The position numbers and the translations under genes are program-made. From assembly GCF_000970345.1 (NCBI RefSeq), contig NZ_LAQU01000033.1, forward strand, positions 1-46,104: a stretch of DNA of 46,104 nt, in the 5' to 3' direction. A model generated the notes under the pieces. The model had not been told where the DNA came from. It saw only the letters and a list, made by a program, of their open reading frames with translations, and ran no database searches. The DNA is from Robbsia andropogonis. GTDB lineage: Bacteria > Pseudomonadota > Gammaproteobacteria > Burkholderiales > Burkholderiaceae. Positions 22,385-30,951 of the stretch are shown piece after piece. How positions within the stretch are numbered: the stretch's first letter is position 1; each line of letters begins with the position of its first letter.

Positions 22385-23821
22385 CTAGAACGACATCATC
22401 AACTTCTCATTGAGGATCAGTGCCCTTGGCAGCTTCTCGCCCGCCACCGTTCCCGGATTCGTGATCAACGATGCCGTCGAGATCAAATAGATCCCCGGCC
22501 GTACGCGATACGAATATGAAATGGCGCCTTGCGTGGATACGGTGGAAGTATTGACAAGGCCGCGTGCCGCTTCGATCGCCTGCAAGTTACTACTTTCATA
22601 GCTCTTGCTGAAACCAACCGAGATCATGTCGTATGGGCGGCTCGCAAAAGGGCCGACATAGAACAGATTGACCGCATAATCCTTGGTAAACAAATTGCGA
22701 TCGGAGGGCGCCGCGTCCACTTTGATATCGAGGCTCAATCCTCCTGGGTTGTTCGCATTCTTGAGGAGCTGCATGGTAAACCCGGCATACGCCGCATAGT
22801 TATTGCTCGCTGTCTGTCCATTGAATCTCGTATAGTCGGTTGTATTGTAAATAAAGCCGGCTCTCGCCCAGATTGTCTTGCTGTCTTTCGACACACCGGT
22901 TTTATAGCCAACTTCATTGATAAACAACGGCCCGGTATCCGGGGTCCGCCATCTGAAGCCCGTCGGATTTTCCGACAACTCTACAATTGCACCGGATGAA
23001 CTGATACTCCGCGCCACCCCAAAATGGTAGTAAAAGTTCTTTGTCCACGGATCCCTGACAGTAACCTCCGCGGTAGGCGTGGGCGTGTAGACGCTCATGC
23101 CTACCAGCGCCGGAATGGAGCTTTGCAACCCCTGTGCGGCAGACCCTGCGTTCCCGGTGAGGTTCATCCCCACGAAGTCCTGCACGGTCAGCAGGTAACC
23201 AGCCTTCAACTCAAGTGCATTCCCAAACAATGGCACGCTGATAGCCAACGTGGTCATCGCCGGGTCCATCACGGGCGCCTCGCCCGTTCTACCGTTAGAA
23301 AAAATCTGAGAAGCGCTGCCGGTAAATTGCGAACCGAGGGGAAACCCGATACGACTCAAATCATAGGTAACGTAGATGTTCGTAATGGAATAGGCGCTAG
23401 CACGTTGCCCGGCGTAGTTTTGCGACCCAGACCGATAGCGGTTTAAAACGTCATACTCCGCCACAGGTGAAATCGATGCCTGTATACCCCAACCGGATTC
23501 GGCCAGCCAGGGCCGAAGGCCGAATAATTTTGGAAAGACGGTATCGCATGTAGATGGCAAGTAGATCGTGCTCATGATACGGGTATTGTATTGATCGTAC
23601 TTTTGACAATCAAAGCTGCCCGTGGAAAGCGATCTTGACAGGTCGGGAACCGCCGACGATGGCGGTGCTTGCGCAACTGACATCTGCGATGCTTGCGTAC
23701 TCTCAGATGTTTGTGCCTCCGCCACGCAATCGAATGTCCCGAGGAAAGCAACCAACGACGCCAGCGAGATGATCTTACGCCTCGACGGCGACAGTGATGC
23801 TGAGAGCCAATTCTGGTCCAA
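22385..23821 (-). CDS. OprB-like carbohydrate-selective outer membrane porin
   Basis: This 478-residue protein has a signal peptide (RRKIISLASLVAFLGTF then CVAEA, cut near residue 36) and a beta-barrel body typical of OprB porins. It contains SVPLFGNALELKAGYLLTVQ, the DHFGxARS-like YYHFGVARSISSSG block, RNLFTKDYAVNLFYVGPFAS and FASRPYDMISVGFSKSYES, and ends in Phe as barrel proteins do. It should let a sugar or similar small hydrophilic substrate through the outer membrane. The start is TTG 23821, fixed by AGGAGGAG a few bases upstream. It likely serves uptake for the catabolic block. Confidence 0.85.
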   Translation of the reverse strand: MDQNWLSASLSPSRRKIISLASLVAFLGTFDCVAEAQTSESTQASQMSVAQAPPSSAVPDLSRSLSTGSFDCQKYDQYNTRIMSTIYLPSTCDTVFPKLFGLRPWLAESGWGIQASISPVAEYDVLNRYRSGSQNYAGQRASAYSITNIYVTYDLSRIGFPLGSQFTGSASQIFSNGRTGEAPVMDPAMTTLAISVPLFGNALELKAGYLLTVQDFVGMNLTGNAGSAAQGLQSSIPALVGMSVYTPTPTAEVTVRDPWTKNFYYHFGVARSISSSGAIVELSENPTGFRWRTPDTGPLFINEVGYKTGVSKDSKTIWARAGFIYNTTDYTRFNGQTASNNYAAYAGFTMQLLKNANNPGGLSLDIKVDAAPSDRNLFTKDYAVNLFYVGPFASRPYDMISVGFSKSYESSNLQAIEAARGLVNTSTVSTQGAISYSYRVRPGIYLISTASLITNPGTVAGEKLPRALILNEKLMMSF

Positions 23822-24295
23822 AGTCTCCTCCTTATTATTTATTTGGAAAGCACTTCTTGGTACCAGCGCTCATCATCAGCGCAGTGCCCCCAAAAAAATA
23901 GGTGCATCTATCGCGACGAGCAACCGGACCGCAGATTGCTCGTGGGCGACAAGGAGGAAAGCTTTTGTTACTTGAATTTTGTCAGATCGGCCGGCTCCAG
24001 CCTCGTATTCTCCAGATGTGATGTCTCGTATCAAGCGCCAGCTGTACCTCTGCGGTATCGAACGTTAGCGCATGTGGCATGAGATTTTTATTAAGATGCC
24101 GCGGATTGGAAAGCAACATGTGCGTTGTTCGCTCGTCCTCTTTGCTCGATGATTCAGACCAGAACGAATGCCGCGCTCACCATACCTTCTCAACGGCCGC
24201 GCTTAACAAGGGTTTACGCTCCTGTTGTAATTCGTCCTGTTCATGCAAATCGATCATCGCCGTGGCAGCATCTCATTGCAATGCAGCATGGCTCC
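23822..24295. other. Intergenic region, no gene recognised
   Basis: This is a 474-base space between the CoA-transferase stop and the porin start, both minus strand. It holds the strong ribosome site of the porin (23824-23833) and probably its promoter; composition is AT-richer than neighbouring genes. Open frames here show no family resemblance. Confidence 0.45.
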
Positions 24296-25699
24296 TCACA
24301 CGGGTTTGGTATCGGCATGCATGACGCGAACGTTGTCCGCGATCACTAGATCCATATCGGTCAACTGCTGGACTTCAGCTGGCGAGAAGCCAGGAGCCAC
24401 TTCTTCCAGTACGAACCGGTTTCCGCGACGCACAAGCAAAGCAAGATCCGTGACGATCATATCGACGCATTGCGGCGCGGTAAGGGGATATTGGCACTCC
24501 CGTACCAGCTTTGCGCGCCCCTTGCTGTCGCTATGTTCCATCACGATGATGAGCTTGCTTCCGCCAGCGATCAGATCCATCGCGCCACCAATACCCCCTC
24601 CTACCTGACCGGGTACGCTCCAATTGGCAAGGTCGCCGTTTTGTGCAACCTGATACGCACCCAGCAGCACAGCTGATAGCTTGCCCGAACGCGCTACTTC
24701 GAACGACACGACACTGTCGAACAATGCGCCGCCGGGCCGCATCTCTATAAAACCGCCGGCGGCATCAAAGAGATCGGAATCCGGCACCCCCGAATCATCG
24801 AGTAGCTCGTAACCCAAGGCACCGTTCTCGGCATGGAGCGTAATGCTTCGCCCGCCGACATGCGAGGCCACCAAGGTCGGCAACCCGGAGCCCAGATTAA
24901 CGTAACCATGCTCCGGCAATAGCGCCGCGGCGCGTTGCGCAAATTCCATTCGAGACAAGGCCGGCTTGCCAAAATACTCTCGCCGGCTATCCGGCGCTCG
25001 ACGCCTGAGGGCACCCTTGGGTATGGCGATTTTCCTGGTCGTAAGCACGATACGGGACACGAAGATACCCGGCAAGCCGACGCGCTCGGGTGCGATGGTA
25101 CCGGCCTCCACGATTTCCTCGACCTCGACGATGGCAACCCGCGCACCCTTTGCGAAGCTCGGATGGAAATGCGTGCTACTGCCGCGAAACTCGACGTTGC
25201 CATTCGTGTCTGCGCGAAAGCCTCGCACCAGTGCATAGTCAACCGGTAGAGCGTGTTCGAGCACATATTGTTTGTCGCCGAACTCGCGCACTTCCTTGCC
25301 TTTGGCCAGCGGGGTTCCGACAGTCACCGGACTGTAGAACGCCGGCAACCCGGCAGCAGCGGCACGCAGGCGCTCCACCAGAATGCCTTGCGGCACCATT
25401 TCAAGCTGTACCTCGCCGGCAGCGGCGCGTTGCTCAACAAGAGACGGAAATCCGGGCCTTGCTGAAAAGGATAGAACGACCTTGGCAATCTGCCCGTTCT
25501 CTAACAGTAGCTCCGGCCGAAATTCTCCGGCACCAAGCGAATTGGCAACCACGCATAGATCGCTCGCGCCCTGCTCCTTCAGCGCGATCACCAAACTGTT
25601 CGGATAGCTGTGTCCCACGCCAAAGCCGGCAATGGCGATAGTCGATCCGTTCGGGATGTCCGCTACTGCAGCCTCTGGCGAGGAAAAGATCTTTGTCAT
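24296..25699 (-). CDS. Fused alpha/beta CoA-transferase (3-oxoacid type)
   Basis: This 467-residue protein joins the two subunits of a class I CoA-transferase. Residues 1 to about 235 are the A subunit (PNGSTIAIAGFGVGH near 16-30). Residues about 250-467 are the B subunit with the catalytic block HAENGALGYELL at 289-300, where Glu291 forms the CoA thioester. Such enzymes move CoA from succinyl- or acetyl-CoA to an acid; here the likely acceptor is the pathway acid before aldol cleavage. The gene starts at ATG 25699, overlapping the DUF35 stop (TAATG), and is the last gene of the three-gene set. Confidence 0.9.
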   Translation of the reverse strand: MTKIFSSPEAAVADIPNGSTIAIAGFGVGHSYPNSLVIALKEQGASDLCVVANSLGAGEFRPELLLENGQIAKVVLSFSARPGFPSLVEQRAAAGEVQLEMVPQGILVERLRAAAAGLPAFYSPVTVGTPLAKGKEVREFGDKQYVLEHALPVDYALVRGFRADTNGNVEFRGSSTHFHPSFAKGARVAIVEVEEIVEAGTIAPERVGLPGIFVSRIVLTTRKIAIPKGALRRRAPDSRREYFGKPALSRMEFAQRAAALLPEHGYVNLGSGLPTLVASHVGGRSITLHAENGALGYELLDDSGVPDSDLFDAAGGFIEMRPGGALFDSVVSFEVARSGKLSAVLLGAYQVAQNGDLANWSVPGQVGGGIGGAMDLIAGGSKLIIVMEHSDSKGRAKLVRECQYPLTAPQCVDMIVTDLALLVRRGNRFVLEEVAPGFSPAEVQQLTDMDLVIADNVRVMHADTKPV

Positions 25700-26124
25700 T
25701 ATGTTATATCGGTAAGAAGTGGCCGGAAACGAAGCAAGGCAGCGTCATCCCCCGCATCGCAAAACACCGCTTTTAATGGCAGGCCGATTTTCAGTTGCGC
25801 AGGATCGTAGTCGACGATATTGGTCAGCACGCGCGGCCCTTCATCAAGGTCGACCAAGGCGAGCACATAGGACGGTGTCTCGCGATACGCCCCTTCGCCG
25901 CGGTGAACGATCGTGAAGCTGTAAACCGTCCCGCATCCGCTTGCCTCGAACCACTCGACCGAATCATGTCCGCACTCTGGGCAGAATTGCCGCGGATACC
26001 AGATGACAAAGCTACACCGCGGGCAACGCGGCAACATCAACCGACCGGCCTTCGTGCCATCCCAAAACGGCTTTGTCTCCGGGACCACGGGCGGCGCCGG
26101 CACCGGTAATTGGGGCGCATTCAT
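25699..26124 (-). CDS. DUF35 (zinc-ribbon/OB-fold) partner protein
   Basis: This 141-residue protein has a rubredoxin-like zinc ribbon CPRCSFVIWYPRQFCPECG (four Cys) near residues 34-52, then an OB-fold (GCGTVYSFTIVHRG, SYVLALVDLDEGPRVLTNIVD). DUF35 proteins such as ChsH2-DUF35 bind Ltp2-type aldolases and control acyl-CoA entry. The adjacent thiolase-like gene is translationally coupled to it (ATGA), supporting a complex. The zinc site is complete, so a functional partner is likely. Confidence 0.9.
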   Translation of the reverse strand: MNAPQLPVPAPPVVPETKPFWDGTKAGRLMLPRCPRCSFVIWYPRQFCPECGHDSVEWFEASGCGTVYSFTIVHRGEGAYRETPSYVLALVDLDEGPRVLTNIVDYDPAQLKIGLPLKAVFCDAGDDAALLRFRPLLTDIT

Positions 26125-27275
26125 GCATCACCTCGACCAAGAATCAACGTCGCGCTGCACAGCCGGGAGATACCCCCGCCCGTGCCATGCGCCAGTGCGA
26201 CTTCACAATTTTTGACTTGTACTTCCGGATTGGCTTCACCACGAAGCTGACGAACCGCCTCAATGATCTTGACCATACCGCCCTGATAGCCTGGGTGGTT
26301 GTTGCACAATCCACCGCCATCGGTATTGACAGGGAGTTGACCGCCAATGCGCAACGCGCCGTCCGCAACGAACGCACCAGCCTGCCCCTTCTTGCAAAAC
26401 CCAAGATCTTCCAGCGTCATCAATACGGTAATCGTGAAGGAATCGTAGATAGAGGCGTAATCGATATCATCCGTCGTTACCCCAGCCTCCTTGAAGGCCA
26501 CGGGACCCGACCAAACGGCAGCGGTATAAGTCGCGTCCAGACGACCCGACATGGTGTGCTTGATCGCTTCACCGTGGCCAAGCACCTTCACCGACTGGCG
26601 CGTTAAGTCGGCCGCCACCTCCGGAGTCGTCACGATCACCGCACCGCCGCCGTCGGTAACGACACAGCAATCCAATCGTCGCAGTGGATCGGCAACGAAA
26701 GGCGATGCGAGCACCTCCTCGACCGTGACCGGTTTGCGCAGCAACGCGTTCGGATTGAACTGCGCATGAAACGCGGCCGCCGCCTTCACTTCGGCAAGTT
26801 GCCGGGCGGTGGTTCCATATTCGTACATATGGCGCTGTGCCGCCAGCGCATAGATACCGATATTGGTTTCGCCGTAAGGGGTCTCGAAAGCATACTCCGG
26901 CGTTTCAGGAGGTAGTTTCGCACCTCGAACGATTCCCCGGACACGCGCGCCTTGTGTCACCAGCGCGATACGGCACTTTCCGCTTGCCACCGCGAGCGCC
27001 GCATGACCGACGTGACAAAGATAGGACGATCCACCTGTAAAAGTCGAATCCGTATAGCGCAGATTCTTCAGGCCGATATATTCGGCTAGCGAGATGGCGC
27101 CGAAACCAAGCTGGCCATTGCAAAAAAAACCATCCACATCCTTCAGCGCGAGTCCAGCGTCAGCAAGGGCGCCCAGCGCCACTTCCGCATGAATTTGCGC
27201 CGCCGACCGATCTGGCAAGTCTCGGGCTGGGTGCTCATACGCACCGACGATAAACGCTTTTCCGTTCAAGCTCAC
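26121..27275 (-). CDS. Thiolase-like protein, probable Ltp2-type retro-aldolase
   Basis: This 384-residue protein is of the SCP2-thiolase group: AFIVGAYEHPARDLPDRSAA at the start, the FTGGSSYLCHVGHAALAV segment, NTDGGGLCNNHPGYQGGM and ALAHGTGGGISR near the end. In true thiolases the nucleophilic Cys sits within VCGSG; here that position reads GGSS, so it should not cleave C-C bonds by the thiolase route. Together with DUF35 next door this points to Ltp2-like retro-aldol cleavage of a beta-hydroxyacyl-CoA side chain, as in steroid degradation. The substrate here is unknown; no ring-cleavage dioxygenase is seen in the window. Confidence 0.82.
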   Translation of the reverse strand: MSLNGKAFIVGAYEHPARDLPDRSAAQIHAEVALGALADAGLALKDVDGFFCNGQLGFGAISLAEYIGLKNLRYTDSTFTGGSSYLCHVGHAALAVASGKCRIALVTQGARVRGIVRGAKLPPETPEYAFETPYGETNIGIYALAAQRHMYEYGTTARQLAEVKAAAAFHAQFNPNALLRKPVTVEEVLASPFVADPLRRLDCCVVTDGGGAVIVTTPEVAADLTRQSVKVLGHGEAIKHTMSGRLDATYTAAVWSGPVAFKEAGVTTDDIDYASIYDSFTITVLMTLEDLGFCKKGQAGAFVADGALRIGGQLPVNTDGGGLCNNHPGYQGGMVKIIEAVRQLRGEANPEVQVKNCEVALAHGTGGGISRLCSATLILGRGDA

Positions 27276-27674
27276 GCACTACTCCACGGCACATTGCGAT
27301 ATCGCTAGAGTAGCGTCACAGGGCTATCGCTTCCAAGCACGCCGCGCAAGTGTCCGCCGTGTGAATCGACAGGCGAGAGTGGGTTGGAACAGCCTTCCGA
27401 TTATCGCTTCGTGCAAGGATGCGCGGTTCCTTATCTCGTCTTCTGACGAAGCCCCGTACTCGCGGAAAACAAGCTGTCAATGACATCAAGATTGCGTGGA
27501 TATCAGACAGTGTGTGAAACCGACTCGATCATCTCTCGCGCAATGCGATTGGCGGGACAATGCTTAAAACAGACCCGTTAACGTCAAAGAGGCTGCCCGA
27601 ATCAACGGCACAGCCTCTCCTTTCAATCAATACCACCCTTCCCTGATCGTCGCTTAACAGGAGGATTCAACGAT
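27276..27674. promoter_or_regulatory. Divergent intergenic region with hairpin (27588-27618)
   Basis: This is a 399-base space between the minus-strand aldolase set and the plus-strand Rieske gene. It contains a clear hairpin, AGAGGCTG (27588-27595) pairing with CAGCCTCT (27611-27618), with an inner CCG/CGG pair, 57 bases before the Rieske start. It could be a leader hairpin, attenuator or operator. AGGAGG at 27659-27664 is the ribosome site of the Rieske gene. Confidence 0.5.
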
Positions 27675-28040
27675 TTGAAGGAATGCACCTTATTGAGCGG
27701 CCTTCTCGGACTCGAAGCGTCTAATCAGGTCGCGCCGCCAAGCCCGGATGGCGGTGCCCGCATCATCAACGAAGACAGTGACGGCCGCGCGTTGGTGGTG
27801 CTCCGTCGCGGTCAGCAAGTCTGGGCTTATGTGAACCGTTGCCCGCACTTTTCGATTCCGCTCGATTTCGAACCCGGAAAGGTGCTGTGCTACCGGTCCC
27901 AGGTGGTGATGTGTGCGCACCATAGCGCGCTATTCAGATTCGAGGATGGGCGGTGCATCGAAGGTCCGTGCGAGGGCGCCACGCTGGAGGCGATACCGGT
28001 CGAAGTCGACACGTCGGGGTGGGTGGTGTTCGCCCGATAG
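27675..28040 (+). CDS. Rieske-type [2Fe-2S] protein
   Basis: This 121-residue protein has the Rieske pair Cys56-x-His58 (CPH) and Cys80-x2-His83 (CAHH), with IPLDF and a CIEGPCEG tail around the cluster loops. It is the size of a small Rieske ferredoxin. Such proteins feed electrons to oxygenases; no large Rieske oxygenase subunit is next to it. The start is TTG 27675 behind AGGAGG (27659-27664); ATG does not fit in this frame. It converges with the flavin reductase at 28120. Confidence 0.82.
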   Translation: MKECTLLSGLLGLEASNQVAPPSPDGGARIINEDSDGRALVVLRRGQQVWAYVNRCPHFSIPLDFEPGKVLCYRSQVVMCAHHSALFRFEDGRCIEGPCEGATLEAIPVEVDTSGWVVFAR

Positions 28041-28119
28041 CCGCTTCGCCATCGAAACGAGACGGCCTCGTGTCACCCGCTGATGCCCGTGCGCAATGCC
28101 ATGATACGGCGTTGCCAAC

Positions 28120-28608
28120 TCATTTCTGCAACGCAAGTGCGTGATATTTCCGCCCGTAATACGCCAGGCCCGAATGTTCGTCCGGGGCAATCCTCACCGC
28201 GGCGATAGCGCAGAGGAAAATACTGTGCGTCCCTGCCTCGACGGTCTGGACGATACGAGCATCAAAATTCACCAACGCATTGTCCAGCGTTGGCGCACCT
28301 GTCTCCAGCACGCTCCACTGATCGATCTGAAAGCGTTCCTGAACCGTTGCCGCACTTGCAAACGTCCTGGATACCTGTTCCTGATCTGCTGTAAGCACAT
28401 TGACACATAGCACGCCATTGCCATTGAACACTGCGTGCTGGCGGCTATTTCGATTCATGCACACCAGCAGCATGGGAGGGTCGTCTGTCACGCTACAGAC
28501 TGCCGATGCCGTGAAACCGCCACGGCCGGCAGGGCCGTCCGTGGTAATGACGGTTACCGCCCCGATGAGCCGAGACATGGCTTCGCGAAAGTTGAGTTGG
28601 TCAATCAT
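28120..28608 (-). CDS. Flavin reductase (HpaC-like)
   Basis: This 162-residue flavin reductase has the family blocks RLIGAVTVITTDGPAGRGG, GFTASAVCSVTDDPPMLLVC, and a C-terminal GLAYYGRKYHAL. HpaC-type enzymes make FADH2 or FMNH2 for group D monooxygenases. It is the third flavin-reducing enzyme in the window after the nitroreductase and FMN reductase, and probably supplies the acyl-CoA-dehydrogenase-like oxygenases of the island. A strong promoter was not identified. Confidence 0.9.
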   Translation of the reverse strand: MIDQLNFREAMSRLIGAVTVITTDGPAGRGGFTASAVCSVTDDPPMLLVCMNRNSRQHAVFNGNGVLCVNVLTADQEQVSRTFASAATVQERFQIDQWSVLETGAPTLDNALVNFDARIVQTVEAGTHSIFLCAIAAVRIAPDEHSGLAYYGRKYHALALQK

Positions 28609-29096
28609 CTTGGTGTCCGCGACGTATGGTGGAGATACTGCGCGGGCGTATGGATTTGAACGTACAGCGCGGCGATAGCAAGTACTGTCATGACACCCTC
28701 GGCAGATCTATCGCCGAGAGACATCGCGTCAGAACGGCCCACCCAGCTAAGGGAAGACTAGCGCGTGGAGAGACCATGGAACAAGTCCATCCCCCATGCT
28801 GTCCGGCGTGTGTATCGCCGATTCGGGTATACGCAGATGACGGCCCCGTTTCGGGCGTTTCCTGCCAGAAAAACTGATATCCCCAAAAAAAATCATGCGT
28901 CGTCCGCCACGCGATCGGACCACCGACGACACGCGGCTGGAACACACGGGACCGGGTGCCGGCATCTCCCGACGGTCCAAGATACACAGACCGGACAGCA
29001 CCGTGCGCATGCTTGTTCATTGGCAGTCTCGCGCGCTAGTCTTCTTTCACCCAGTGCATACGCCCTATCCGTTGCTAAAAACATGTGAGAGAGACA
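28609..29096. other. Intergenic region, no gene recognised
   Basis: A 488-base space between the divergent flavin reductase and hydrolase genes. Open frames here do not match known families and lack ribosome sites. Only GAGAGAGAC before the hydrolase start (29097) is clear. Confidence 0.45.
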
Positions 29097-29948
29097 ATGA
29101 AGCTGCTGAGTTTTGAAGTGGACGGTTCGCAGAGGTTCGGTGTATGGGTCGGAGATGGTGTGGTCGACCTGACGCAACGCTTCGGGAGTCAATATCCCGA
29201 TTTGCTGAGCGTGTTGCAAGCCGGGGTGCTGCCCGAGATCGCCGCGACAGTCAAGGACGTAAAACCCGACTTCACCGCGGAGCGCATTACGTTTCTGCCC
29301 GTCATCCCAAAGCCACCAAAGATTATCTGCATCGGCATCAACTACGAAGAGCATCGTACAGAGATCCAGAGGGAACCTACGCTCAAGCCACCGGTACTCG
29401 GTCGTTTCACTAATTCCCAAATAGGTCATCTTGGCGTGATTCCCGCTCCTCCGGAGTCCGAGAAACTGGACTACGAGGGAGAAATCGCCGTCATCATCGG
29501 TAAAGCGGGCCGACGCATTCCTCTGGATCAGGTCTGGACGCATGTCGCCGGTTATGCGCCGTACAACGATGCCTCGGTCCGCGACTGGCAGGGTCATACG
29601 CATCAATGGACGCCAGGCAAGAACTTTTGGCGTACCGGCGGATTCGGACCTTGGATGAGCACGGCCGACGAGTTCGGCGATGATCCCGAGCTGCATCTCA
29701 GCACGCGATTAAACGGCGTGGAGGTTCAGCGCGCGACGAGCCGGCAGATGATCTTTTCGATTGCCGAACTGATCACGTATTGCTCGACGTTCACGGAGCT
29801 CGAGCCGGGCGATGTCATCGTGACCGGCACACCAGGCGGTGTGGGCGTACGCCGCAAGCCACCGCTTTTCATGAAGGATGGCGACGTGGTCGAAGTGGAA
29901 ATCTCGGAAATCGGCGTGCTTCGCAACGTCGTTGAACGCGAAGCGTAA
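29097..29948 (+). CDS. Fumarylacetoacetate hydrolase (FAH) family protein
   Basis: This 283-residue enzyme has the divalent-metal ligands of the FAH fold: Glu127 and Glu129 in DYEGEIAVIIG, and Asp158 in YAPYNDASVRDWQ. ICIGINYEEH and VTGTPGGVG are also family blocks. Members hydrolyse C-C bonds of diketo acids or decarboxylate/isomerise muconate-type acids. ATG 29097 is preceded by GAGAGAG; a GTG at 29085 is the alternative. In this context it probably acts on a cleavage product of the ring or side chain. Confidence 0.9.
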   Translation: MKLLSFEVDGSQRFGVWVGDGVVDLTQRFGSQYPDLLSVLQAGVLPEIAATVKDVKPDFTAERITFLPVIPKPPKIICIGINYEEHRTEIQREPTLKPPVLGRFTNSQIGHLGVIPAPPESEKLDYEGEIAVIIGKAGRRIPLDQVWTHVAGYAPYNDASVRDWQGHTHQWTPGKNFWRTGGFGPWMSTADEFGDDPELHLSTRLNGVEVQRATSRQMIFSIAELITYCSTFTELEPGDVIVTGTPGGVGVRRKPPLFMKDGDVVEVEISEIGVLRNVVEREA

Positions 29949-29989
29949 GCAAAGCGCTTCCTCAGCTAATCGTAAAGGATAAGAATATT

Positions 29990-30637
29990 ATGAATATCGG
30001 CATTCTGGGCGCTGGGAAAATGGCGCAAATGTTAGTACCCAAACTGGTGTCCGGCGGTCATCGCGTCATCATTAGCAACTCCCGGGGACCGGCATCGTTG
30101 CAGACCCTGGTCGAGCAACTGGGCCCGGGTGTACGCGCGGCGGACGCGAAACAGATGCTCGCCGATGCCGATGTGGTCATTCTCGCCACGCCATGGGAGA
30201 AAACATCCGCCGCGGTGGCCGCTGCCGGCGCATGGACCGGGAAAATCGTGATCGACACCACCAACAACCGCCGTGGTCCTCGCCCGGAGGATCTTATCGA
30301 TATCGGTGGCCGCGGTTCCAGCGAGGTGGTCGCGGAGAAGCTTCCAGGCGCGCATGTGGTGAAAACCTTCAACTACGAACCGATTCCGGTTTTTGCCGCG
30401 GGTCTTCCGCCCGAGGGTGACAGCGGTGCGATCTTCTTTTCGGGGGACGATGCGCAAGCCAAGGCAACGGTGGCACAACTGATCCGAGACATCGGTGGTG
30501 AGCCGATCGATGCGGGTTCGCTGGCCGACGGAGGCAAACTGCATGGCATGGGAGGGCCACTTTCGCTCAAGATGAGATTGCTTGCCCCCAAGGAAGCGCA
30601 AGCGCTACTGAACACGGCGCGTCATGGCGATAAGTGA
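29990..30637 (+). CDS. NADPH-dependent F420 reductase-type oxidoreductase
   Basis: This 215-residue dehydrogenase has a Rossmann start MNIGILGAGKMAQML and the NADP-phosphate-binding ISNSRG. It ends in a helical part near KLHGMGGPLSLKMRLL. The family was named for F420:NADP oxidoreductase, but this bacterium has no F420 genes in the window, and such relatives commonly reduce other carbonyls or imines. It follows the hydrolase by 41 bases, with AAGGATAAGAATATT before the ATG, and is in the same direction, so it belongs to that operon. Confidence 0.82.
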   Translation: MNIGILGAGKMAQMLVPKLVSGGHRVIISNSRGPASLQTLVEQLGPGVRAADAKQMLADADVVILATPWEKTSAAVAAAGAWTGKIVIDTTNNRRGPRPEDLIDIGGRGSSEVVAEKLPGAHVVKTFNYEPIPVFAAGLPPEGDSGAIFFSGDDAQAKATVAQLIRDIGGEPIDAGSLADGGKLHGMGGPLSLKMRLLAPKEAQALLNTARHGDK

Positions 30638-30951
30638 CTAAACGGCGCATCGAGGCGCGTCGCAACGGTAGGTGCGGTTGTCAGGGTGGTGCACACCCGT
30701 TTGTGCCAGCCTGGGCCGCCGTTGCCGTACACCGTCGACTTGGCGTGAGCAACGCGACGAGGTTGACGCATTGTCAGATGGCGGGCGATCCATCATTCCG
30801 ATAAGCCTCCGAAGAGGCGTGTGTCTGCGAATGATGGCATTGCGTTGCGTTATTGGCGGTGCGGCGCATGCCGTTGCGTTGTACCCTCCCCCATTCGCTC
30901 CGCCACGGCCTAGTGATGGGATAGACCTTCGTTTTGACTGGCAGACCCCTT
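30638..30951. other. Intergenic region, no gene recognised
   Basis: This 314-base stretch separates the oxidoreductase from the MFS gene. It contains no convincing open frame. Confidence 0.4.

Noticed and set aside
28688-29020. Minus-strand open frames in the intergenic region before the FAH-type gene
   Set aside because: No family resemblance, no ribosome site, and composition like random GC-rich sequence.
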